A stretch of 64,000 nucleotides of DNA, taken from positions 34,041,396 through 34,105,395 of the forward strand of contig NC_063054.1 of assembly GCF_018812025.1 (NCBI RefSeq), in the 5' to 3' direction. Both the position numbers and the translations under genes were made by a program. Positions 37,876-50,200 of this stretch are shown here, in pieces. The notes beneath the pieces were generated by a model. That model saw nothing but the letters and a program-made list of their open reading frames with translations, was not told where the DNA came from and did no database searches. This DNA is from Megalobrama amblycephala (taxonomy: Eukaryota > Chordata > Actinopteri > Cypriniformes > Xenocyprididae). Position 1 is the first letter of the stretch; every line of letters starts with the position of its first letter.

Positions 37876-40800
37876 TTAATTAATTAATTAATTAATTAAT
37901 TAATTAATTAATAAAAAATAAATAAATAAATATTTTTTTTTATTATTAAATATTTTATTAAATATATATATATAATTACAATAATTTATAAAGTGAATGT
38001 AAACATTATATCAGGGCACCCTAATATATATATATGGTAAATGATATAGTAATAATAATTATTACTATGATTAAATTGAATAATGCTATAATTTTAAATA
38101 ATCTAAATTATAATTAATATAAATAATAACAATATTATTATTATTTATAATAATTTACATTACAATAATTTATAAAGTAAATGTAAACATTTAAATATCA
38201 GAGCACACTAATAATTGATTATGGCATTTGTTGTCAATAATTTTCATTGTCGATTTAAAAAAAAAAAAAGTTTCTTCCTGTTCCAAAGCAGAAGATCCAT
38301 GGTGCTTTATGGGTCAAGGACTGACGGATGTGGAGACCCCAACAGGTCAAATATCCTCTACCATTTATAGGGAACCTTCTTAGACGTTGACATACTGTTA
38401 ATGTTACATTTAATAAATAAACAACAAAAGAAATGAGTACTTGATTAAATGATTTGCTTCTGTAGCTAAGTCTTAATCCAAACCAAGACTCTACAAAGCC
38501 CATTTTACTCTTAGTCAGACCATCAGGCATTGTAAAGCATCACGCCAACTCATAATTCCTCTCACTGTTGTCAGCACAATCCTTTGTCAGCAGATGTCAG
38601 ATTGAAGTGATTCTGTTGACCTTGGCATAACTTGTTTTAGGGGAATCATCAGACTTAATCCATGACCACATGACCAGGTCTGTTGTGAATGATGCTCCCT
38701 TAAAGTGACTCATGGTGTTAATCAATGGCACTTTGTATTTGTCTTTTCCTCCAGAAACAGTTGTCTGAGAATGTGTATACAGATGAGAGAAGGCCGTTGC
38801 TGCTGTGTGGGGGGCGGATCTGCCTGCGGGTGGTACAGGAACTCTTCGGCCTGGCAGTCGTAGAGATGATGCATGGTACATCTAGAAGATTTAGAAACTT
38901 TGCAAAATGCTGATTCCACCAAGTTTATCAATACATATGTAATAATATTGGACATAATCAGGTTCATTAAGTCAAGATGTATATCATTGCATTGATAAAC
39001 TGATTTTTACTGAAAAGTACTGAACTACTGAAAAGTAGTTGCAACCACTGCACACTGAAAGAAGCATCTGAGCATTTCTGAGCTCTCTATGTTGACATTT
39101 CAGGCAGATTTGCTCTTTTCAACAATGAGCAGATGGGATCTATTAATGAGGCCGAATCTTTTGTTGAAGACAGATTGTTCAGTGTGCTTTGGCTTCATTT
39201 AATTGTCAATGACTAAAATAGGAAGCGATTAGGTGGTGCAATTGGATTTGAGGATTTAAGGTTGAATCAGCTTACAGTCTTTTGTGCTGTGCATCTCTAG
39301 CACTGATGTATGGAAGCTTGTTTCCACCACTGAATAAAAAAGGGAATTGTGAGTTTATATCTCGCAATTCTGAGAAAAAAATTCAGAATTACAAGATATA
39401 AACTCGCAACTGCAAGAAAAGTCAGAATTGCAAGAAAAAGTCAGAATTGTCTGATATAAACTTGAAATTGTGTTTATAAAGTCAAAACTGTGAAAAATGA
39501 TTTTTTTCCCCCTCAGAATTGGACTTTATAACTTGCAATTGTGAGTTTATAGGTCACAATTCTGAGAAAAGTCAGAATTGTGAGATATAAACTCGCATTT
39601 GCGAGAAAAGTCAGAATTGCGAGAAAGTTAGAATTGCAAGATATAAACTCACAATTGCGAGAAAAATGTCAGATTTGCCAAAAAAGTTAGAATTACGAGA
39701 TATAAACTTGCAAGTGCGAGAAAAGTCAGAATTGCAAGAAAAACGTCAGAATTGCGAGATATCAACTTGCCAATGCGAAAAAAGTCAGAATTGCAAGAAA
39801 AAAGTCAGAATTGCGAGATATAAACTCGCAATTTCAAGAAAAAAAGTCAGAATTGCAAGAAAAAAGTCAGAATTGCGAGAAGTCAGAATTGCGAGATATA
39901 AACTCGCCAATGCGAAAAAAGTCAGAATTGCAAGAAAAAAGTCAGAATTGTGAGATATAAACTTGCAATTGCGAGAAAAATCTGAATTGTGAGAAAAAAG
40001 TCAGAATTGCAAGATATAAACTCTCAATTGCGAGAAAAATGTCAGAATTGCAAGATATAAACTCACAATTGCAAGAAAAGTCTGAATTGCAAGATATAAA
40101 CTTGCAATTGTGAGAAAAGTCAGAATTGCGAGATATAAACTCGCAATTGCAAGAAAAAAAGTCAGAATTGCGAGAAAAAAGTCAGAATTGCGAGAAGTCA
40201 GAATTGTGAGATATAAACTTGCAATTGCGAGAAAAGTCAGAATTGCAAGATATAAACTCGCAATTGCGAGAAAAATGTCAGAATTGCAAGATATAAACTT
40301 GAAATTGTGAGAAAAATGTCAGAATTGCAAGAAAAAGTCAGAATTGTCTGATATAAACTTGAAATTGTGTTTATAAAGTCAAAACTGTGAAAAATGATTT
40401 TTTTCCCCTCAGAATTGGACTTTATAACTTGCAATTGTGAGTTTATAGGTCACAATTCTGAGAAAAGTCAGAATTGCGAGATATAAACTCGCATTTGCGA
40501 GAAAAGTCAGAATTGCGAGAAAGTTAGAATTGCAAGATAAAAACTCACAATTGCGAGAAAAATGTCAGATTTGCCAAAAAAGTTAGAATTACGAGATATA
40601 AACTTGCAAGTGCGAGAAAAGTCAGAATTGCAAGAAAAACGTCAGAATTACGAGATATAAACTTGCCAATGCGAAAAAAGTCAGAATTGCAAGAAAAAAG
40701 TCAGAATTGCGAGATATAAACTCGCAATTTCAAGAAAAAAAGTCAGAATTGCAAGAAAAAAGTCAGAATTGCGAGAAGTCAGAATTGCGAGATATAAACT

Positions 40801-42153
40801 CGCCAATGCGAAAAAAGTCAGAATTGCAAGAAAAAAGTCAGAATTGTGAGATATAAACTTGCAATTGCGAGAAAAATCAGAATTGTGAGAAAAAAGTCAG
40901 AATTGCAAGATATAAACTCGCAATTGCGAGAAAAATGTCAGAATTGCAAGATATAAACTCACAATTGCAAGAAAAGTCTGAATTGCAAGATATAAACTTG
41001 CAATTGTGAGAAAAGTCAGAATTGCGAGATATAAACTCGCAATTGCAAGAAAAAAAGTCAGAATTGCGAGAAAAAAGTCAGAATTGCAAGATATAAACTC
41101 GCAATTGCGAGAAAAATCTGAATTGTGAGAAAAAAGTCAGAATTGCAAGATATAAACTCGCAATTGCGAGAAAAATCTGAATTGTGAGAAAAAAGTCAGA
41201 ATTGCAAGATATAAACTCTCAATTGCGAGAAAAATGTCAGAATTGCAAGATATAAACTCACAATTGCAAGAAAAGTCTGAATTGCAAGATATAAACTTGC
41301 AATTGTGAGAAAAGTCAGAATTGCGAGATATAAACTCGCAATTGCAAGAAAAAAAAGTCAGAATTGCGAGAAAAAAGTCAGAATTGCGAGAAGTCAGAAT
41401 TGTGAGATATAAACTTGCAATTGCGAGAAAAGTCAGAATTGCAAGATATAAACTCGCAATTGCGAGAAAAATGTCAGAATTGCAAGATATAAACCTGAAA
41501 TTGTGAGAAAAAAGTCAGAATTGCGAGAAGTCAGAATTGTGAGATATAAACTTGCAACTGCGAGAAAAGTCAGAATTGCAAGATATAAACTCGCAATTGC
41601 GAGAAAAATGTCAGAATTGCAAGATATAAACTCGCAATTGCGAGAAAAATGTCAGAATTGCAAGATATAAACTTGCAATTGTGAGAAAAAAGTCAGAATT
41701 GTGAGATATAAACTTGCAATTGTGAGAAAAAAGTCATAATTGTGAGATATAAACTCGCAATTGCAAGAAAAAAAGTCAGAATTGTGAGACATAAACTCGC
41801 AATTGTGAGACAAAAAAAGAATTGGAAGTTAAAAAGTCGCAATTTTACATTTTTTTTATTCCATGGTGGAAACAAGCATACATATCGATGCTTGCTCAAA
41901 CCACTTTCACTTATGCTAATACTGCAAATTACTGTGCAGAAATTTCTCATTATTTTAAGTTCTTTCTCTTCTTGCCACAGGTCCCATGTGGATTGTCTTG
42001 GTGGCTGATACAGATGGTTTCGTTCCGCTCACGTTTAAACACAAGGACGAGCTCACAATCAGGAGCGCCAGAAGGAAATCTCCTGTAAGACCCCCGAGTT
42101 GTGCGGATGTATTTCCCCCTGAAAGTCCCCTGTCTCCCAACGCAGAAAAATGA
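35073..42153 (+). CDS. wdcp: WD repeat and coiled-coil-containing protein (C2orf44 orthologue)
   Basis: Three coding exons (35073-36956, 38755-38875, 41981-42153) join in frame to give 725 aa, against 721 in human. The N-terminal half is a degenerate WD-repeat propeller: [69 protein letters not shown] and TGNGQDSSHLILVTYE match human WDCP. A Ser/Pro-rich linker follows, then a coiled coil at about residues 575-610 (NLEQLTQNMERIFTRFADVQ and on). The C-terminal domain contains LLLCGGRICLRVVQELFGL. Human WDCP oligomerises and binds the SH3 domain of the kinase HCK; its core biochemical role is not well defined. I chose the ATG at 35073 (MELGKAKLLRTGLN) because human WDCP starts MELGKGKLL and the context is AGCATGG. 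An in-frame ATG at 35025 would add 16 residues. Confidence 0.96.
37071..37440 (-). mobile_element. MITE with GGTCCCACTTTATATTAAGTGG termini, copy 2
   Basis: It is 370 bp, the reverse complement of the element at 26548-26920 with very high identity (shared taccaccaaagctttcccta and cccttaaacctacccatacc). It starts 115 bp after wdcp coding exon 1. Confidence 0.9.
37441..38260. repeat. AT-rich low-complexity region
   Basis: It contains (AAT)n at 37846-37875, (TTAA)n at 37876-37912 and two diverged tandem copies of a 420-bp block (cagagcaccctaataattga near 37782 and cagagcacactaataattga near 38200; tggcatttgttgtcaa in both). It lies in a wdcp intron. Confidence 0.75.
38755..38875 (+). CDS. wdcp: wdcp coding exon 2
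   Basis: The exon is 121 bp, from acceptor cctccag|AAACAG to donor GCATG|gtacat. It encodes KQLSENVYTDERRPLLLCGG, then RICLRVVQELFGLAVVEMMH, plus one base. Confidence 0.94.
39350..41830 (+). repeat. Palindromic minisatellite in the last wdcp intron
   Basis: About 2.5 kb is built from a unit of about 40 bp, approximately AAAGTCAGAATTGCGAGATA followed by TAAACTCGCAATTGCGAGAA. Each good unit contains the perfect palindrome CTCGCAATTGCGAG. A block is duplicated with an offset of 897 bp (marker gtcagaattgtctgatataa at 39440 and 40337). It yields spurious Lys/Arg-rich open frames. Confidence 0.93.
41981..42153 (+). CDS. wdcp: wdcp coding exon 3 with stop codon
   Basis: The exon is 173 bp, from acceptor gccacag|GTCCC to TGA at 42151-42153. 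It encodes (G)PMWIVLVADTDGFVPLTFK, then a basic/Pro-rich tail ending PLSPNAEK. It starts 150 bp after the palindromic minisatellite ends. Confidence 0.94.
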
Positions 42154-43069
42154 AGCCCATATCATCGAGGACTTGTTAGAAATATTTTTTTATAATATTT
42201 GTCTTTTGTTAGCTGGGTGTTTGTGGCTAACACACGAATATTCCAAAATTTGGAATTCAGGGAAAATTTCTTGCTGACATATTCGTCACTTTGATAAATA
42301 ATGGATGATAGTAGATTTGTGTAACGTGACACGGTTCTTTGTTTATTTTTCAGAGGAAATACTTGAGTGCCTGCTTGATTATTTTTGCTAAAAATAGTTA
42401 TCCTATACAACAAAATGAAGATATATGTAATGTGATATTAAAACTCATAGTGCAACTTCATCAATGACTTCATAAGCTGTAAATCACACATGCACATGAA
42501 CCACACAATAGCACCTTAATATCTTTTTGCATTACCTGATTATTATTTATAGTATTATAATTTTAGTAAATCTAAAGATTACCTTGGGCTTATTTTTAAC
42601 AACATACTGTACACACACGCACACATATACAGTACACAGATAGATGCATGAACTACATTAATTTATCCAAATAATATTCAATACTTTTATTATCATTATT
42701 CCTTTATTTTAATTTTATTGAAGCATCATTGAAATATGCTGAAGCTACGTGAACCAGCACAATTTTTTATTAATCCTGGAATCAAGTCATTTAATAATAT
42801 TTATAATCACTATAACAACTTGAACAATATATTATCAGTATATTTTCCCTCAGGAAATCCTCATATATAATGATATATAGTCCATTCATGTGTATAAATT
42901 AGATATATGTGGCTATATGTTCATGTGAAAATACAGAAACAGACTGAATACAGAAACAAACTGAAATGTTTACATTAAAACATAATATATATCTCACACA
43001 GTGTAATATACACTAACACAACTCATCCCAGCACTGGGCTAGAATATCAGGATCTGCTGTTTGGGGACG
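42154..43069. other. Convergent 3' region between wdcp and mfsd2b
   Basis: Only 916 bp separate the two stop codons, and the genes read toward each other. The stretch holds no coding sequence or recognised repeat. Candidate poly(A) hexamers for mfsd2b (plus-strand TTTATT) are at 42686-42691 and 42703-42708. For wdcp an ATTAAA-type signal lies near 42438. The two 3' UTRs may overlap. Confidence 0.5.
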
Positions 43070-43121
43070 TTACGCGCTGCTCAAATCAGCTCTGAGAGAT
43101 TTACAGGTAATGCTCTGGTTT
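43070..43121 (-). CDS. mfsd2b: mfsd2b last coding exon with stop
   Basis: The exon is 52 bp, from acceptor tttttcag|AAACCA. In the phase set by the previous exon it reads (R)NQSITCKSLRADLSSA-stop, with TAA at 43072-43070. The tail is poorly conserved in the family, so this call rests on splice site, phase and an immediate stop. It lies just beyond a long fold-back repeat. Confidence 0.7.
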
Positions 43122-43189
43122 CTGAAAAATAAATAAGCATATAATAAGCAAAAATATAGCATATAATTTGTCAAATATAAAAATGTTTC

Positions 43190-43235
<46 letters not shown>

Positions 43236-44252
43236 TACAGTCCAAAAGTTTGGAACCACTAAGATTTTTAATGTTTTTTAAAGAAGTTTCGTCTGCTCAC
43301 CAAGGCTACATTTATTTAATTCAAAATACAGTAAAAAACAGTAATATTGTGAAATATTATTACAATTTAAAATAACTGTGTACTAATTAAACATATTTGA
43401 CAAAGTAATTTATTCCTGTGATACAAAGCTGAATTTTCAGCATCGTTACTCCAGTCTTCAGTGTCACATGATCCTTCAGAAATCATTCTAATATGCTGAT
43501 TTGCTGCTCAAGAAACATTTATGATTATTTTCAATGTTGAAAACAGTTGTGTCCTTTTTTTTTCAGGATTCCTTGATGAATAGAAAGTTCAAAAGAACAG
43601 CATTTATCTGAAATACAAAGCTTCTGTACCATTATACACTACCGTTCAAAAGTTTGGGGTCAGTAAGAATTTTTATTTTTATTTTTTTGAAAAGAAATGA
43701 AAGAAATGAATACTTTTATTCAGCAAGGATGCATTAAATCAATCAAAAGTGGCAGTAAAGACATTTATAATGTTACAAAAGATTAGATTTCAGATAAACA
43801 CTGTTCTTTTGAACTTTCTATTCATCAAATAATCCTGAAAAAAAATATTGTACACAAATATTTTGTACAATTGTACACATTAAATAAAGCAGATCAGCAT
43901 ATTAGAATGATTTCTGAAGGATCATGTGACACTGAAGACTGGAGTAATGATGCTGAAAATTCAGCTTTGCATCACAGGAATAAATTACTTTGTGAAATAT
44001 ATTCAAATAGAAAACAGTTATTTTAAATTGTAATAATATTTCACAATATTACTGTTTTTTACTGTATTTTTAATTAAATAAATGTAGCCTTGGTGAGCAG
44101 ACGAAACTTCTTTTAAAAACATTAAAAATCTTAGTGGTTCCAAACTTTTGGACTGTACTGTGTATATATATATATATATATAGTATATATACACACACAC
44201 ACACACACAACTGTTTAAAAGTTTGGGGTCTGTAAGATTTTTATTGTTTTGG

Positions 44253-44286
<34 letters not shown>

Positions 44287-47200
44287 CCTGAGCTCTTCCA
44301 GGGCGAATTTGTTTCGTAATCTGACGTCCTCACTAATTGGGTACACCACGAGGATCATGAGGCCTGTGGTGATGCAGACCACCGGAGCGGCACCGATGAG
44401 CAGTTTTAGCGTGTAGACCACTGGAGGGGGCTGTCTGCACGCTCCTGTGTCATAACCAGCAAACCTACAACACCACCAACAACAACTATGCATTCAGCTT
44501 TTATATGCTGCACAAAAATCAAATGTCTTCATTTACTGACTGGTTTCCAAATTTCAACAGACAAACCAAAATAATTGTCAATACTGTATTGTTTACACAC
44601 TGGTCTGTCATGATTCATAATTTCCAGAGTAATGAAAGAGTGATCTCACTGTAGACAGAGCGTAGACACTCCAAGAGAAATGCCTGCAGCAAACTTTGTG
44701 AAGAAAGCATATAGGGAATAGAAGATTGCCTCGTGTCCCTTTGAGTTGCGGTTTGCCAGTCTGAAGTCATCCACTACATCTGGTAACATTGACCTGAGCA
44801 ACAGGAAACACAACACAGCAGAGGCTTCATTCATCATCTCGTATTAAACATCGACATTGGTACCATAAAGCCAAATCCTCTTTGTAGACGGCACATAAAA
44901 ACTGCAATTTACTCAATTGGGGCCTTTCCAATCAAGCAGAGTCTATCTTTAAAAACCAAAAAATAGCATGAGCCAGCCATGAAACCTGTTATTTGGAGAT
45001 TGCTGGTTATTAAACCTATATATACGAAAGTTAAAGCTTGGCCGGTTAAAATAAACAAAGTTATAATGCGATCTTTATGGATCACTTTGAGGCTTTTAAA
45101 GTCGGCATGAAATGGAAGTAGTGATAGTCTTTTCTTCCCTATTGTGACATACATCCGAGTGAAACTGCTTCTCGAACAAGAAAAAATATAGGACGGGACT
45201 TAATTTTGTCTGTCGGGAATTGATTGGATCATTGTGGTTTGCTATTGGTGGAGCTCATGTGAGTGACAGGTTGTCCCGCCCTCATGAGAAGAGATGTCAC
45301 TGCACAAAATAAGATATTTTGAAGAATGTCGGTAAGCAAAGTTTCTGATCCCCATTGACTTCCATAGTATTTTTTTTTCTATACTATGGAAGTCAATAGG
45401 GGCCAGCAACTGTATAGTTACCCACATTCTTCAAAAAATCTTTCTTTATGTTCAACAGAAGAAAGAACTTCATGCAGGTTTACAACAACTTGAGGGTGAG
45501 TAAATAATGAGAGAATGTTTTGAACTATGCCTTTAAAGGTCCCCAAGAACGTTCTTTCACAAGATGTAATATAAGTCTAAGGTGTCTCCTGAATGTGTCT
45601 GTGAAGTTTCAGCTCAAAATACCCCATAGATTTTTTTAAATTAATTTTTTTAACTGCCTATTTTGGGGCATCATTAACAATGCACTGATTTACACTCGGC
45701 GCCGCCCCCTTAAATCACGTGCTCCCTGCCACACCAGCTGTCGACTATATTACAGCGCATTTACAAAGTTCACACAGCTAATATAACCCTCAAATGGATC
45801 TTTACAAGATGTTCGTCATGCACGCTGTATGCGTGCTTCAAATGATGTGAGTAAAGTATTTATTTGGATGTTAAAGTTTTATTCTGAGTGAATCTGAGGC
45901 TGTCCTCCGTGGCTAACGGCTAATGCTACACTGTTGGAGAGATTTATAAAGAATGAAGTTGTGTTTATGAATTATACAGACTGCAAGTGTTTAAAAAATG
46001 AAAATAGCGACGGCTCTTGTCTCCGTGAATACAGTAAGAAACGATGGTAACTTTAACCACATTTAACAGTACATTAGCAACATGCTAACGAAACATTTAG
46101 AAAGACAATTTACAAATATCACTAAAAATATCATGCTATCATGGATTATGTCAGTTATTATTGCTCCATCTGCCATTTTTCGCTGTTGTTCTTGCTTACC
46201 AAGTCTGATGATTCGGCTGTGTGCAGCTCCAGACGTTAACTGGCTGCCCTTGTCTAATGCCTTTTATAATGTTGGGAACATGGGCTGGCATTATGCAAAT
46301 ATTGGGGCGTACACCCCGACTGTTACGTAACAGTCGGTGTTATGTTGAGATTCGCCTGTTCTTCGGAGGTCGTTTAAACAAATGAGATTTATATAAGAAG
46401 GAGGAAACAATGGGGTTTGAGACTCACTGTATGTCTTTTCCATGTACTGAACTCTTTTTATTTAACTATGCCAAGGTAAATTCAATTTTTGAATCAAGGG
46501 CACCTTTAAATGCATGATATAAACTATATTTATACTACACTTTGAAGAAAATCCTGCCTTTTTCATTACCACTGCAAAAACTGATCTACACATTCTGTGC
46601 TTTAAAACAAAAAACACAAAGTATTGGATGCAGATTGTTTGTTTATACATAATGTAGCATTATATTTGGTTTTGGAAGACTCACCATGGTAACAAGAGAG
46701 AAGCAGCCACACTAAGCCCAGACGATACGGCCACAACATATGCCACTATCAGATTAGGGATGAACACCAGCATCACCGTGAATGGCATGATCCACTGCAC
46801 AGACGACATTTTAAAGGATGTCATTGAATGTTACCCAATGTACATATGCATTAAAACATTTAAAGGTGCAGTGAATATGATTTTCACCTCCAGAAATGAA
46901 TAATGCATTTAATAAACATTTTAAAATAACAGTGTTCTAGAAAAGACCATTTATTCTACATAAGACTGGTTTCCCCACATGGTGGCAGCAATGCTGAGAT
47001 CACATAAACAGCTGAATACAAATGTTTTTGATTAGGCCACTATTATCTTGACACCTTCAGAATAAACACTGCTATATGACAGACAATATAGTAAAAATAC
47101 CCAATAATTGCTGTTTATAACATGGTAGTATCCATTGATCATTTATAATGCTATTAAAGCTGAAGATCTACTGAATAAAGAGTCATCCAAATCACTGTTT

Positions 47201-50200
47201 AAAGGGATAGTTCACCCAAAAATGAAAATGAAGAGTTCAGATGCAAAAGCCTTTTAAGTGCCATCTGAAATTTTCTTCTAAAATTTGCATTTTTCAGTTA
47301 TTTCACTTTAATGGCAATGAAAAGGACCCATTAATTGCCATTAAAGTGAAATTACTGAACATAAACATACAAGCTTGATAAAAATGCTCATTTTAGAAGA
47401 ATATTTCAGATGGCACTTAGAGGCTTTTGCATCTGAAGTCTTCAAATGATCCCATAATTTACTCACCCTCAAGCCATCCTAAGTGTATATGACTATCTTC
47501 CTTCAGAATCGGACACAATCGGAGTTATATTTAAAAATCCAAGCTTCATAATGAGAGTGAATGGTACCTGTGATTTTCAAGCCCCCCAAAAAAGCATGCA
47601 ACCATCATAAAAGTAATCCACACTTTCCAGCGGGTTAATAAAGGTCTTCTGAAGCGAAGCAATGAAAACTATCCATATTTATGAAGAGGAGAGAACAAAA
47701 CAAAATGCCGGTCATCAATTAGAAGTCTAAAACGAGAAGTTTTAAAGTAAAATGTCGGAGGATTTCGATATAAGAGAAGAGGAGCTTCATCCTACATTGG
47801 TTCAGAGGAACTCAACTCTGATTATAAATTATAGTTAAGTTTTAAATATGGATATTTTTATTACAAAAAACAATCACTTCACTTCAGAAGGCATTTATTA
47901 ACCCACTGGTATCATATGGATTACTTTTATGATGGATGGATGCGCTTTTTGGAGCTTCAAAAACTCAGGTACCATTCATTCCCATTATAAAGCTTGGAAG
48001 AGCCAGGATATTATTTAATATAACTCTGATTGTGTTTGGCTGAAAGAAGAAAGTCATATACACCTCAAGGGTGAGTAAATTATGGGATCATTTTTATTTT
48101 GGGGTGAACTGCCCCTTTAAGAAAAAACACTTAATAAAGTAACAATTACTGTTATGCCGCAGAATGCTGCTGTCTTCTTCCCAAACTTCTCAAGAAACCA
48201 CTGCCAGAATGGGATACTCACTGCTGCCGACATCTGGATGATATAGAAATTCAGTCACATATTCACTTTACCCAAGATACTGACACACATTCGAGAATTA
48301 TAGAGAGCTTTGTCTTCATTTCAATGTCAGATAAAGTAACTAAACAAACAAGAGATGACAGTGTGATGAGAAGTGCCAGTGGCAGGTCTATTGAAATGGA
48401 AATGGCGTCAACAATATCTGTTTATTGAATAAAGTTCATAGTGGTGTCAGCTTTTCATGTCTTCATCAGGTACTCACCAGAATTGTCAAAACAATGTTCT
48501 GAAAGTGATCTCGAAGCTCCACCGCATACGTGCAGAACAGCACAAAGTTACTTTGTATCATCTGCAAAAGGAGACAGCGGCAAATGAGAGTTCTAACGAA
48601 GTCATTCATTAATCCAGCCCAAAACTCTGTGATTAAAGGAATAGCTCACCCAAGGATGAAAGTTTTAGTCATGTTCCATCGGAAAAACTGCCTACGGGTT
48701 TGGAATGACATGAGGGCGAGTAAATAATGGCAGAATTTTTTCATTTTTGAGTGAACTATCCCTTTAAGAAAACCTGAAGGCTACATTCTGGGAATGTATT
48801 CAGAGTTTTAAACATGATGAAACTGTATATGCTGCTAATAAACATAATTATTCGGTTACATACTTTCTTTCAAACAACGAACAGCTGAACACATTGTGCA
48901 CACTAAATTAACTAGAAGGACATACTGGAGGGAAAGCGTGTTACCTGGATGGCCACAGAAATGAAAAGGAAAGCTGCCGTCAGAGTGAGGTAAGACCCGT
49001 GCTTCATGACCAAAATAAAGCCCTTATGGAAAGGAATGGCTTTGTCTGTTTTAGGAGCGTAGGGATCTAATGCAGACGGAAAAGCGGTGAAAACACAAAC
49101 ATTAGACATGTTTTCTGAGGTGCAGTGTGATACTATTATGACAAATTTAAAAGAAAAGTTCACCCCGCACCCCAAAAAAAAAACATTTCAGTAGAACACA
49201 AAAAGATATTTTAGACACAATAGTTATGCTGCAGTTTTATGAATGGAAGCGAAGTGACGCAACTGACAATGGTAGGTCACATGACAGTAACAACATGGCG
49301 GATGTAGTACGTCTGAATTTCATTCATACTACCTATATTCATACCTTGTAGAACATACTTTTTTAAAGGTGCCATCGAATTGAAAATTGAATTTACCTCG
49401 GCATAGTTAAATAACAAGAGTTCAGTACGTGGAAATGACATACAGTGAGTCTCAAACACCATTGTTTCCTCCTTCTTATATAAATCTCATTTGTTTAAAA
49501 GACCTCCGAAGAACAGGCGAATCTCAACATAACACCGACTTAACAGTAACAGGTCGTAACAGTCGGGGTGTACACCCCCAATATTTGCATATGCCAGCCC
49601 ATGTTCAAGGCATTACACAAGGGCAGCCAGTATTAACGTCTGGATCTGTGCACAGCTGAATCATCAGACTAGGTAAGCAAGCAAGGACTACAGCGAAAAA
49701 TGGCAGATGGAGCAATAATAACTGACATGATCCATGATATCATGATATTTTTAGTGATATTTGTAAATTGTCTCTCTAAATGTTTCGTTAGCATGTTGCT
49801 AATGTACTGTTAAATGTGGTTAAAGTTACCATCATTTATTACTATATTGACGGAGACAAGAGTAGTCGCTATTTTCATTAATAAACACTTGCATTCATAA
49901 ACACAACTTCATTCTTTATAAATCTCTCCAACAGTGTGTAATGTTAGCTTTAGCCACGGAGCACTATCAAACTCATTCAGAATCAAATGTAAACATCCAA
50001 ATAAATACCATACTTACGCAATTAGACATGCTGCATGACGAACACTTTGAAAAAGATCCATTTTGAGGGTTATATTAGCTGTGTGAACTTTGTTTATGCA
50101 ATGATAGAGTCGAGAGCTCGGGAGGGGGCGGAGAGCACGAGCAATTAAAGGGGCAGCAGCCTGAATCGGCGCATTTCTAATTATGCCCCAAAATAGGCAG

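Noticed and set aside
39666..41506. Lys/Arg/Ile-rich open frames with repeated KVRIARYKLAIA blocks
   Set aside because: They are translations of the minisatellite unit inside a wdcp intron, with no splice signals and no codon constraint.
39350..41830. CRISPR-like regular repeats
   Set aside because: The host is a vertebrate, the spacers are not unique, the repeat is continuous and variable, and there are no cas genes.
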